A DNA stretch of 64,000 bases from the NCBI RefSeq assembly GCF_040813715.1, contig NZ_JBFOCH010000011.1. One strand, written 5' to 3'. The translations under genes were made by a program, and so were the position numbers. Within the stretch, counting starts at the first letter, position 1. Each line of letters opens with the position of its first letter. Shown piece by piece: positions 44,418-53,144 of the stretch. This DNA comes from Mesorhizobium_K marinum (lineage in GTDB: Bacteria > Pseudomonadota > Alphaproteobacteria > Rhizobiales > Rhizobiaceae). The notes under the pieces were generated by a model that was given only the letters and a program-made list of their open reading frames with translations, did not search any database and was not told the DNA's origin.

Positions 44418-45737
44418 GTGACTGTCAACGCTCCCGACCACGGCTTCTGCCGCGACTGCCTTGCCCTGCAGTCGGGCGAGACCCGGCGCTGCGGCCAGTG
44501 CGGCAGCCCGCGTATCGCCAGGCATCCGGAGCTCTACCGCCTGCAGCTCGCCCACATCGACTGCGACGCCTTCTATGCGGCGGTGGAGAAGCGCGACAAC
44601 CCGGCCCTCAAGGACAAGCCGGTCATCATCGGCGGCGGCAAGCGTGGCGTCGTCTCGACCGCCTGCTACATCGCCCGCATCAAGGGCGTTCGCTCGGCGA
44701 TGCCGATGTTCAAGGCGCTCGAAGCCTGCCCGGAGGCGGTCGTCATTCCGCCGGACATGGAGAAATACGTGCGCGTCGGCCGCGAGGTCAGGGCGATGAT
44801 GCAGGCGCTCACCCCGCTGGTCGAGCCCTTGTCGATCGACGAGGCCTTCCTCGACCTGTCCGGCACCGAACGGCTGCATGGCCGCCCGCCGGCGCTGGTG
44901 CTCGCCGGTTTCGCCCGCGACGTCGAGCGCGAGATCGGCATCACCGTCTCGGCCGGCCTTTCCTACTGCAAGTTCCTCGCCAAGGTCGCCTCGGATTTCC
45001 GCAAGCCGCGCGGCTTTTCGGTAATCGGCGAGGCGGAGGCTGTCGGGTTCCTCGCCGAGCAGCCGGTGACGCTGATCTGGGGCGTCGGCAAGGCCTTCGC
45101 CGCGACGCTGGAGCGCGACGGTATCCGCATGATCGGCCAGCTGCAGCGGCTCGACCGCGCCGAGCTGATGCGGCGCTACGGCTCGATGGGCGACCGGCTC
45201 TACCACCTGTCGCGCGGCCAGGACGAGCGCGTCGTGCACCCCGACCGCGACGCCAAGAGCGTGTCGGCCGAAACCACCTTCGACACCGACCTCGCCTCGC
45301 CGGCCGACCTGGTTCCGGTCCTGAGGGCGCTCTCGGAAAAGGTCTCGGCACGGCTGAAGAAGTCAGGCCTCGCCGGCCGCACGGTGGTCCTCAAGCTCAA
45401 GACGCAGGATTTCAAGCTGCGCACCCGCAACCGGCAACTGGGCGACCCGACGCGGCTTGCCGACCGCATCTTCCAGACCGGCCTGCACCTCCTCCGCAAG
45501 GAAACCGACGGCACGAAATACAGGCTGCTCGGCATCGGCGTCAGCGACCTCACCGGCTCCGATCGGGCCGATCCGCCCGACCTGGTCGACGCCGGCGCGC
45601 GCAAGCGCGCGCTCGCCGAGGGCGCGATCGACAGCCTGCGCGAAAAATTCGGCAGGACGGCCGTCGAGACCGGCTACACCTTCGGCCGTGGCCGCAAGAC
45701 GCTGCCGCCCGATCCGCCCGAGCCCGACGAGGACTAA
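44418..45737 (+). CDS. dinB: DNA polymerase IV, with N-terminal zinc-ribbon
   Basis: An error-prone Y-family polymerase of the SOS response. From GTG at 44418 it has 439 residues. Residues 11-28 hold two CxxC pairs (FCRDC and RCGQC), a zinc-ribbon extension ahead of the usual DinB start at AHIDCDAFYAAVEKRDNP. The palm signature LSIDEAFLDLSG is intact, followed by two helix-hairpin-helix regions and the little-finger domain. I exclude earlier in-frame starts since they lie in the LexA box. Expression is therefore likely DNA-damage inducible. Confidence 0.92.
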   Translation: MTVNAPDHGFCRDCLALQSGETRRCGQCGSPRIARHPELYRLQLAHIDCDAFYAAVEKRDNPALKDKPVIIGGGKRGVVSTACYIARIKGVRSAMPMFKALEACPEAVVIPPDMEKYVRVGREVRAMMQALTPLVEPLSIDEAFLDLSGTERLHGRPPALVLAGFARDVEREIGITVSAGLSYCKFLAKVASDFRKPRGFSVIGEAEAVGFLAEQPVTLIWGVGKAFAATLERDGIRMIGQLQRLDRAELMRRYGSMGDRLYHLSRGQDERVVHPDRDAKSVSAETTFDTDLASPADLVPVLRALSEKVSARLKKSGLAGRTVVLKLKTQDFKLRTRNRQLGDPTRLADRIFQTGLHLLRKETDGTKYRLLGIGVSDLTGSDRADPPDLVDAGARKRALAEGAIDSLREKFGRTAVETGYTFGRGRKTLPPDPPEPDED

Positions 45738-45743
45738 AGCTGC

Positions 45744-46250
45744 CTACAGCCGCGTGAGCTCGATCTTGCCGGTCACGACGCTGCGGCCGGTCTTCGGGTC
45801 GACATCCGTGGTGGTGAGCCGCATGCCGCCCGCGCCCGTCTTCTCGACCTTCATCCTCGCGTCGCGGTCGCCGTTGACCGTCTTGGCCCAGCGGATCGCC
45901 AGGTCGAAGGCGTCGCCCGAGCGGCCTCCGGCAAGGCCGGCCGGGCCGGTCGTCGAGCCGACATAGGATCCCGACACGCCGTTCGCCTCCGTGTTGAGGG
46001 TGACGCCGATTCGCCGCGAGACAACGACCATGCCGCGGCACTTGCCGTCGAGCGTCAGGCGCGTCGCCGACGTCGTCGCATCGAAGGCGCAGGTGACGGG
46101 AACCGGCGGCGACGCGGTCGAAATCCGGAACTGCCCTGCGCCGGACCAGTTGCCGGCAAACGAAGCCAGGAACGATGCATCGTCGGCATGCGCGGGAAAG
46201 GCGGCGCTGCACAGGGCTGCTGCGGCAAGCAAGCTCGAAAGCCGAGACAT
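45744..46250 (-). CDS. Secreted hypothetical protein
   Basis: A 168-residue exported protein with a signal peptide (residues 1-22, AHADD at the junction). The mature part begins SFLASFAGNWSGAGQFR, a pattern of small beta-barrel proteins, and includes two cysteines in about 80 residues. No catalytic motif is seen. It converges on dinB with six bases between stops. Function unknown. Confidence 0.7.
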   Translation of the reverse strand: MSRLSSLLAAAALCSAAFPAHADDASFLASFAGNWSGAGQFRISTASPPVPVTCAFDATTSATRLTLDGKCRGMVVVSRRIGVTLNTEANGVSGSYVGSTTGPAGLAGGRSGDAFDLAIRWAKTVNGDRDARMKVEKTGAGGMRLTTTDVDPKTGRSVVTGKIELTRL

Positions 46251-46397
46251 CGGTGTCCCTCCTGCGAATCGGACGGTTGAACCAGTCGCCTTGTCGCACC
46301 CGTCCTTGACAGCCGTGTGTAGGCCCCGGCGGCTGGCCCACCTGTTTCAGCCGACTACAGGTTGCGGAGCCTGCCGCCGCCTGCGAGAGAGCGGGTC

Positions 46398-47276
46398 ATG
46401 TCGCAGACGCAATCCACCATCAAGGCCGCCCTCTGGATGGGTGGGTCGATCACCTCGTTCCTGACCATGACCGTCGCCGGACGCGCCATCATGCCGGAGC
46501 TCCATGTCTTCCAGGTCATGGAGATGCGGTCGGTCATCGGCTGGTTCCTGCTCTTGCCGCTCGTCATCGCCTCCGGCGGCTTCGCCGTCATGCGCACGCG
46601 CCGGCCGGCGCTGCATGTCGGCCGAAACGTCGTTCACTATGCCGGCCAGTTCGCATGGCTGCAGGCGCTGACGATGATCCCGCTCGCCCAGCTCATGTCG
46701 ATCGAGTTCACCTCGCCGATCTGGGGCGCGCTGCTGGCCGCGTTCTTCCTCGGCGAGCGGCTGACCGTGCGCAAGGCCGCGGCGATCGCCTTCGGCCTGG
46801 TCGGCGTCATCATCATCGTCAGGCCGGGCGCCACGGCCGTCGACCCCGGCCACCTCATCATCCTGGCCGGCGCGGTCTGCTTCGGCGCCTCCGTGGTGAT
46901 GGTCAAGTCGCTGACGCGCACCGACAGCGTCGTCGCCATCATCTTCTGGATGATGGTGGTCCAGACGCTCATCGGCCTTGTCCCGGCGATCGCGGTGTGG
47001 CGCACGCCGACGCCCGAGATGTGGCCGTGGATCCTTCTCGTCTCGTTCACCGGCATGTCGTCGCACTTCTGCATGGCGCGCGCGCTGTGGCATGCGGAGG
47101 CGATGGTCGTGATGCCGATGGACTTCCTCAGGCTGCCGCTGTCGGCGCTGATCGGCGTCCTGCTCTACAGCGAACAGATCGACGTCTACACCGCGGTCGG
47201 CGCGACGCTCATCCTCGCCGGCAACCTGTTCAATCTGCGGCGCAACGTCCGCGCCGTCGAGGCGGCGGCGCCCTGA
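46398..47276 (+). CDS. EamA/DMT family transporter
   Basis: A 292-residue inner-membrane protein with ten hydrophobic helices in two EamA repeats. Repeat one carries TSPIWGALLAAFFLGERLTVR, repeat two MDFLRLPLSALIGVLLYSEQ. The start is the ATG at 46398; longer frames add only an Arg/Pro-rich stretch. The substrate is unknown, with metabolite export the usual role. Its stop is 3 bp from that of the convergent channel gene. Confidence 0.88.
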   Translation: MSQTQSTIKAALWMGGSITSFLTMTVAGRAIMPELHVFQVMEMRSVIGWFLLLPLVIASGGFAVMRTRRPALHVGRNVVHYAGQFAWLQALTMIPLAQLMSIEFTSPIWGALLAAFFLGERLTVRKAAAIAFGLVGVIIIVRPGATAVDPGHLIILAGAVCFGASVVMVKSLTRTDSVVAIIFWMMVVQTLIGLVPAIAVWRTPTPEMWPWILLVSFTGMSSHFCMARALWHAEAMVVMPMDFLRLPLSALIGVLLYSEQIDVYTAVGATLILAGNLFNLRRNVRAVEAAAP

Positions 47277-47279
47277 CTC

Positions 47280-48080
47280 TCAGACCCCGTCGTCGGGGAT
47301 CTTCAGGAGGTAGCCGCAGGCCTTGCAATGGACCGCGTCGGGCTCGTGCCGGCGCAGCCCGCAGCTCGGGCACTCGAAATACACCTTGGCCGGCCGAAAC
47401 ACCGCCTGCGCCAGCTTCACGAACAGCGAGATGCCGACGATCATGGTGACGATCGACGTCAGCTTGCCCGCGATGCCGGGCAGCGTGATGTCGCCGAAAC
47501 CCGTCGTCGTCATCGTTGTTACCGTGAAATAGAAGGCGTCGATGTAGCCCTCGATCCCCGAGCCGTCGATGAAGAAGAAGGTGTAGATGAAGCCGGTGGC
47601 GATGAAGAGGAATGTCACCAGGTTGACGACCGCGACGATCGGTTCGCGCCACTTGATCAGTCCGCGCTGCTCGAGCGGCGTCAGCAGCGCCCGGCTGTGC
47701 GCCAGAGACCACAGCCTGAGGATGCGCAGGAAGCCGAGATTGGCCAGCGCCTGCGGGAACAGCAGCGTGGCGAGGATGAAGATGTCGACCCAGGATGTCG
47801 GCTGCCGCAACAGCCGCAGCATGTCCGTCGAGGCGAGCAGCCGGGCGATCATGTCGGCGGCCACCAGCGCCGCGACGGAATAGTCGATCCACAGGAACGA
47901 CGGCGTCTCCGAAAGTACAGGCGTTGCGATGAAGAAGCCGATGATGGCGAGGTCGATGACCACCACCGCAAGCTGGAAGCGCACCGCCGATTTCGTGCGT
48001 CCGTGATAGAGGCGGCGCAACGTGTCGCGCAGCCGGGCGATGCCGGTCAGCGGGGAATCGTCGGCGCGTCCGCTCGCCAC
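47280..48080 (-). CDS. Voltage-gated-like potassium channel with C-terminal zinc ribbon
   Basis: A 266-residue membrane protein with six helices; the pore signature is TMTTTGFGDI at about residue 192, a K+ selectivity filter. The fourth helix has the pattern LRILRLWSLAHSR, a weak voltage sensor. The C-terminal 30 residues form a CxxC-CxxC zinc ribbon (FECPSCGL and HCKACGYL). The start GTG at 48080 follows GAGG. It lies 11 bp after dnaE on the same strand. Confidence 0.83.
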   Translation of the reverse strand: MASGRADDSPLTGIARLRDTLRRLYHGRTKSAVRFQLAVVVIDLAIIGFFIATPVLSETPSFLWIDYSVAALVAADMIARLLASTDMLRLLRQPTSWVDIFILATLLFPQALANLGFLRILRLWSLAHSRALLTPLEQRGLIKWREPIVAVVNLVTFLFIATGFIYTFFFIDGSGIEGYIDAFYFTVTTMTTTGFGDITLPGIAGKLTSIVTMIVGISLFVKLAQAVFRPAKVYFECPSCGLRRHEPDAVHCKACGYLLKIPDDGV

Positions 48081-48091
48081 TTTGCCTCGTC

Positions 48092-51000
48092 CTAGACCAG
48101 TTCGACTTCGACGACGCCGGGCACGGCGCGCATGGCCGAAGCGACCTGCGGCGAGACGCGGTAGCGGTCGGGCAACTCGATCTCCACCTCGCCGGCGGCG
48201 TTGTCCTTGATGACGACGAAGCTCACCTGTCCCTCGCCGCGCGTGGTCAGCTGGCCGGCCAGCGCGCTGACGGGCCCGGGATCGCGCAGGTAGATGCGCA
48301 GCGCCTTCTGCACCTGGCTCGCCATGTCCTCCAGCGACTGCACCGTCTGGATGCGCAGGTTGACGCCCTCCGGCCTGTCCTCGGCGGCCACCGTGATCAC
48401 CAGCGAGCGGCCGGGCTCCAGCATGTCGCGATACTGCGCCAGCCCCTCCGAAAACAGCACCGCCTCGTACTGGCCGGACGTGTCGGAGAAATTGACGACC
48501 CCCATCTTGTTGCCGGTGCGCGTCTTGCGCTCCTGCTTCGAGGTCACGGTTCCGGCGAGGCGTCCGGCCGTCGCCCCCTGCTTCACCGCCGCGTTGAATT
48601 CCGACCAGGTCTGCACGCGCAGCTTCTTCAGCGCGGCGCGATACTCGTCGAGCGGATGCGCCGAAAGGTAGAAGCCGACCACCTGGAACTCCCGGTGCAG
48701 GCGGTCCGCCGGCAGCCACGCATCGGTGACCGGCAGGTGCAGCTTCTGCTGGCTGGCGGCCGAGCCGCCGAACATGTCGGTGATGCCGAGCGCGGCATCC
48801 TCGTAGGCGCGCGAGGCCAGGCCCATCATGCGGTCGAGGCCCGCCATCATGGCCGCGCGTTCGTGGCCGAAGCAGTCGAGCGCGCCCGCCATGATCAGCG
48901 TTTCCAGGACGCGCTTGCCGACGACCTTGGGATCGACGCGCTCGCAGAAGTCCTCGAGGCTCGCAAACGGCTTCTCCTTGCGCTTGGCGACGATGTGCTC
49001 GACCGCCGCGTCGCCGACGCCCTTCAGCGCCGCCAGCGAATAGTAGATCCTGTTCTCGCCCACTTCGAAGTCGCGGAAGCTGGAGGTCACCGACGGCGGC
49101 ACGACGTCGATCCCGAGCCTCAGCGCATCCTGGCGGAAGTCGGCCAGCTTGTCGGTGTTGCCCATGTCGAGCGTCATCGACGCGGCCAGGAACTCGACCG
49201 GATAATGCGCCTTCAGGTAGGCCGTCTGGTAGGAGACGACGGCGTAGGCGGCGGCGTGCGACTTGTTGAAGCCGTAGTCGGCGAATTTTGCGAGCAGGTC
49301 GAAGATGAAGTCGGCCTGCGGCTTGGTCAGCCCGTTCTGCACGGCGCCGTCCACGAAGCGCACGCGCTGCGCGTCCATCTCGGCGCGGATCTTCTTGCCC
49401 ATGGCGCGGCGCAGCAGGTCGGCTTCGCCGAGCGAGTAGCCCGACAGCTCCTGCGCGATCTGCATCACCTGTTCCTGGTAGACGATGACGCCCTGCGTCT
49501 CCTTCACCAGGTGGTCGATCTTGGGATGGATCGAGGCGATCTCCTCCTCGCCATGCTTGCGCGCGTTGTAGGTCGGGATGTTCTCCATCGGGCCGGGGCG
49601 GTAGAGCGCCACCAGCGCGATGATGTCCTCAATGCGGTCGGGCTTCATGCCGACCAGCGCCTTGCGCATGCCGGCGCTTTCAACCTGGAAGATGCCGACG
49701 ACCTCGCCGCGCGACAGCATGGCGTAGGTGTCGGGATCGTCGAGCGGGATGTGCGCGAGGTCGATGTCGATGCCGCGCCGGCGGATCAGCTTCACCGCGC
49801 GGTCGAGCACGGTCAGCGTCTTCAGGCCGAGGAAGTCGAACTTAACCAGGCCGGCGTCCTCGACCTTCTTCATGTTGAACTGGGTGACCGGCATATCGGA
49901 GCGCGGGTCGCGGTACATCGGCACCAGTTCCGACAGCGGCCGGTCGCCGATGACGATGCCGGCGGCGTGCGTCGACGCGTGCCGGTATAGCCCCTCCAGC
50001 TTCTGCGCGATGTCGAGCAGGGTCTGGACCGCCGGCTCCTTCTCCACCTCCTCGGCGAAGCGCGGCTCGTTGGCGATCGCGTCGGCGAGCTTGACCGGGT
50101 TGGCGGGGTTCTGCGGCACCATCTTGCAGAGCCGGTCGACCTGTCCGTAGGGCATCTGCAGCACGCGGCCGACATCGCGCAGCACGGCGCGCGCCTGCAG
50201 CGTTCCGAAGGTGATGATCTGGCCGACCTGGTCGCGGCCGTATTTCTGCTGGACGTAGCGGATCACCTCCTCGCGCCGGTCCTGGCAGAAGTCGATGTCG
50301 AAGTCGGGCATCGAGACGCGATCCGGGTTGAGGAAGCGCTCGAACAGCAGCGAGAAGCGCAGCGGGTCGATGTCGGTGATGGTGAGCGCGTAGGCCACCA
50401 GCGAGCCGGCGCCCGAACCGCGGCCCGGCCCCACCGGGATGTCGTGCGCCTTGGCCCATTTGATGAAGTCCGAGACGATCAGGAAGTAGCCCGGGAACTT
50501 CATCCGGGTGATGATGCCGATCTCGAACTCCAGCCGCTTGTTGTAGTCCTCCTCGGTGTAGCCCGGCGTCGGCCCGTGCGCCTCGAGCCGCTTCTTCAGG
50601 CCCTCATGCGCCTGGCGCGCGAGCTCGTCGGCTTCCGCCTCCAGCGCGGCGTCGGCGTCGGCGGCGTCGGCGCCGGTGAAGCGTGGCAGGATCGGGCTGC
50701 GGTTCCTCGGATAGTAGGAGCAGCGCCTCGCAACCTCGATCGTGTTGTCGAGCGCCTCGGGCAGGTCGGCAAACAGCGCCGACATGTCCTTTTGCGTCTT
50801 CAGGAAGTTGTCGGGGGCAAGCCGCCTTCGGTCGTCGACGGCGATCACCGACCCCTCGGCGATGGCGACCAGCGCGTCATGGGCCTCGTAGTCGTCGCGC
50901 GCCGGGAAGTAGGCCTCGTTGGTGGCGACAAGCGGCAGTTCGAGCGCGTAGGCGAGGTCGATCGTCTTCGCCTCGACCTGGCGGTCGTAGCCGGCGACCC

Positions 51001-51619
51001 GCTCCAGTTCGACATAGAGCCGGTCGCCGAAGATGCGCTTCAGCGCGCGCAGCCGCGTCTCGGCAAGCTGCACATGGTCGGTCTTCAGCGCCGCGCCGAT
51101 CGGCCCGCGCGGCCCGCCGCTCAGGCAGATCAGCCCCTCGGCCAGTTCCTCGATCCACTTGAGCGATACGTGCACAGGGTCGCCCGGCCCGTTGTCGAGG
51201 TAGGCGCGGCTGACGAGGCGCACGAGATTGCCGTAGCCGGCCTCGGTGGCAGCGATCAGAACCAGCGGGAAAAGTTCCGGTCCCTGTCGCTTCTGGTAGG
51301 CGCGATTGGCGTCGTCGCTGGCGTCGGCGAAGGCCGTATCCAGCTGGCAGCCGACGATCGGCTGCACGCCATCCTTGACGGCCTTCTGCGCGAACTCCAG
51401 CGCCCCGAACAGGTTGTTGGTGTCGGTCACGGCGACCGCCGGCGCCGCGTCGCCCGCCGCCTGGGAGACGATGGTCTGCAGTGGCAGCGCGCCTTCCAGC
51501 AGCGAATAGGCGGAATGCACACGGAGGTGGACGAACGGGCGCTTCGCCGGCTCCGGCGCCGCCGTCATGGTCTTCGCCTCACGCACCAGTGGATCGCGCG
51601 ACGGTCGCTCGCTGCTCAT
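48092..51619 (-). CDS. dnaE: DNA polymerase III alpha subunit
   Basis: The replicative polymerase, 1175 residues from the ATG at 51619; an ATG at 51568 (MTAAPEPAKRPF) is an alternative. The N-terminal PHP domain opens with FVHLRVHSAYSLLEGALP. The palm region carries DFDIDFCQDRREEVI with the catalytic aspartates at about residues 443-456, and GPGRGSGAGSLVAYAL precedes it. A tandem HhH and an OB fold (LAGTVTSKQERKTRTGNKM) follow. It is the DnaE1-type, not the ImuB-linked DnaE2, as no imuA or imuB is near. Confidence 0.96.
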   Translation of the reverse strand: MSSERPSRDPLVREAKTMTAAPEPAKRPFVHLRVHSAYSLLEGALPLQTIVSQAAGDAAPAVAVTDTNNLFGALEFAQKAVKDGVQPIVGCQLDTAFADASDDANRAYQKRQGPELFPLVLIAATEAGYGNLVRLVSRAYLDNGPGDPVHVSLKWIEELAEGLICLSGGPRGPIGAALKTDHVQLAETRLRALKRIFGDRLYVELERVAGYDRQVEAKTIDLAYALELPLVATNEAYFPARDDYEAHDALVAIAEGSVIAVDDRRRLAPDNFLKTQKDMSALFADLPEALDNTIEVARRCSYYPRNRSPILPRFTGADAADADAALEAEADELARQAHEGLKKRLEAHGPTPGYTEEDYNKRLEFEIGIITRMKFPGYFLIVSDFIKWAKAHDIPVGPGRGSGAGSLVAYALTITDIDPLRFSLLFERFLNPDRVSMPDFDIDFCQDRREEVIRYVQQKYGRDQVGQIITFGTLQARAVLRDVGRVLQMPYGQVDRLCKMVPQNPANPVKLADAIANEPRFAEEVEKEPAVQTLLDIAQKLEGLYRHASTHAAGIVIGDRPLSELVPMYRDPRSDMPVTQFNMKKVEDAGLVKFDFLGLKTLTVLDRAVKLIRRRGIDIDLAHIPLDDPDTYAMLSRGEVVGIFQVESAGMRKALVGMKPDRIEDIIALVALYRPGPMENIPTYNARKHGEEEIASIHPKIDHLVKETQGVIVYQEQVMQIAQELSGYSLGEADLLRRAMGKKIRAEMDAQRVRFVDGAVQNGLTKPQADFIFDLLAKFADYGFNKSHAAAYAVVSYQTAYLKAHYPVEFLAASMTLDMGNTDKLADFRQDALRLGIDVVPPSVTSSFRDFEVGENRIYYSLAALKGVGDAAVEHIVAKRKEKPFASLEDFCERVDPKVVGKRVLETLIMAGALDCFGHERAAMMAGLDRMMGLASRAYEDAALGITDMFGGSAASQQKLHLPVTDAWLPADRLHREFQVVGFYLSAHPLDEYRAALKKLRVQTWSEFNAAVKQGATAGRLAGTVTSKQERKTRTGNKMGVVNFSDTSGQYEAVLFSEGLAQYRDMLEPGRSLVITVAAEDRPEGVNLRIQTVQSLEDMASQVQKALRIYLRDPGPVSALAGQLTTRGEGQVSFVVIKDNAAGEVEIELPDRYRVSPQVASAMRAVPGVVEVELV

Positions 51620-51743
51620 GTCTGCCCGTTCCGAGACTCAATGGTTTGCCCGCGCCATTGTTTCCGCAATGGTGCGATCAAGTCGAGCAAAAATAGGGAT
51701 TTAGCACAGGCGATTGAAGCGGCGGTGCAAAGATGCTGGCCGG

Positions 51744-52562
51744 CTACTGGCTGGTGCCCTTGCCGAGAATGTCCTGCGCCAGCGCAATCGCCGTGCGCCG
51801 GTCGGCCTCGGCGGCGAGCGAGAACGCCTCTTCCTGCATGCCGCGGATCCAGATCTGGTCCGAAGGCGACGCCCGCTCGAGCGCGGCCGTCATCATGGCA
51901 AGCCCGCGCACGACCTTGCCGCTCTGGAACAGCAGGTTGCCGAGCGTCGCCTGCGCGCCCGCATGGCCCTTTTCAGCCGCCAGCTGGAACCAGCGCCCGG
52001 CCTGCCTGACGCTGGCCTTCACGCCGCCCTCGCCCTTGAGGAAGATCTTGCCCATCTCGTACTGGGCGTTCGGATTGCGGTAGTTGGCCGCCGCGCGCAT
52101 GTAGTATTCCTGCGCCGCAACCGGATCGGCCAGCACCGGCGTTCCGGGAATGCCGGTCCTCAGGTAGCCGCCGAGCGCGACCAGCGCGTCGGAGACATAG
52201 CTCTCCTCGCGGCTGCCGGGCTCGACGTCCTGCGCGGCGATCTCGGAGAAGAACTTGAACGCCTCGTAGTCGTCGCGGGCGACGCCGTCGCCGGCGGCAT
52301 ACATGCGGGCCAGCTTCCAGCTCGCGCCGATCTGTCCCTTCTCGGCGGCATAGCGGTAGGCTTCCGCCGCCTGGTCCTTGTGGCCGCTCTGGTAGGCCGA
52401 GTAGCCGAACTGGAAGACCGCCCACGGGTTCGACTCCGCCCTGACGTCGCCGGCGTCGTCGAAGACGTCGTCGAATGCCAGAGCGGCGCTCGTGCAGGCG
52501 GCCGACGCGGCCGCCATGCTGGCGCCGAAGACACAGACACGGACTAACTCAAATGTGCGCAT
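51744..52562 (-). CDS. exoR: Exopolysaccharide regulator ExoR (Sel1 repeats)
   Basis: A periplasmic protein that inhibits the ExoS sensor and so represses succinoglycan and controls motility in rhizobia. The 272-residue protein starts at the ATG at 52562, with a signal peptide (residues about 1-30, ending ALA) before FDDVFDDAG. Sel1-like repeats follow: FQFGYSAYQSGHKDQAAEAY, AEKGQIGASWKLARMYAAG, NAQYEMGKIFLKGEGG, and AEKGHAGAQATLGNLLF. The C-terminal MTAALERASPSDQIWI matches ExoR. exoS/chvI are not in the window. Confidence 0.9.
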   Translation of the reverse strand: MRTFELVRVCVFGASMAAASAACTSAALAFDDVFDDAGDVRAESNPWAVFQFGYSAYQSGHKDQAAEAYRYAAEKGQIGASWKLARMYAAGDGVARDDYEAFKFFSEIAAQDVEPGSREESYVSDALVALGGYLRTGIPGTPVLADPVAAQEYYMRAAANYRNPNAQYEMGKIFLKGEGGVKASVRQAGRWFQLAAEKGHAGAQATLGNLLFQSGKVVRGLAMMTAALERASPSDQIWIRGMQEEAFSLAAEADRRTAIALAQDILGKGTSQ

Positions 52563-53144
52563 CAGCTTTTGTTTCTCCCGCAGCCGCATGGCCGGCGGCA
52601 TGACGCGCCGGGCCAACGATATGCGAGTGCCTTCCTGTCGCGCCGGCACTATGCCCGCGCGTGTTCCAACCGTTCGCCCGCTCCGCCTGCTGAGCCTTCG
52701 ACCGGGCCGTACCGCCCAGGTCGCCCGCGACATCGAGCCTGACGACGCCGCCAATCTGATCGTGGGGAGGACGATGCGCTCCCATTTCGGCCAAAGTACG
52801 GCCTGAGCGCGCCTGACGGTCTGTCCTGCGATTGCTCGGCATACTGGCGTTCACGACTAACCTGACGTCCATTCGTTTCCTTGCCGCGCAGCCCCGCGGC
52901 ATGCTTCCCGCAGCCTTGTGTCGACGGCTGCTCTCCAGAAGAGGCTTCTCCGGTGCTCCGCGTTTATGGCGGGATCGGGGCAATTTCCTCGCCGGGAAAC
53001 TTACCGCAGACTCTGTTCAGAAAGTGTTGCCGAATCACCACAGCGCGCGGATAGGCGGCATGCGTAGCAAGCCGGCAACACCGCGGCAGACATCGAGAAG
53101 CCCGGCGGCGGCCGGGTTCCCTGCTCCCGGGCGGCTCGGTCAGC
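52563..53144. other. 582-bp intergenic region between exoR and fadL
   Basis: Upstream of exoR and downstream of fadL on the minus strand. I see no supported gene; the ORFs here are Arg-rich frames of GC-rich DNA. Apart from the fadL terminator hairpin at its upper end, no structure stands out. Confidence 0.6.
53101..53116 (-). terminator. Terminator-like hairpin of fadL
   Basis: CCCGGC and GCCGGG around a 4-base loop, about 30 bp past the fadL stop on the minus strand, followed by CTTCT. Confidence 0.45.

Noticed and set aside
52549..52983. 144-residue minus-strand ORF upstream of exoR
   Set aside because: Low-complexity, basic translation with no family resemblance; it overlaps the exoR start region.
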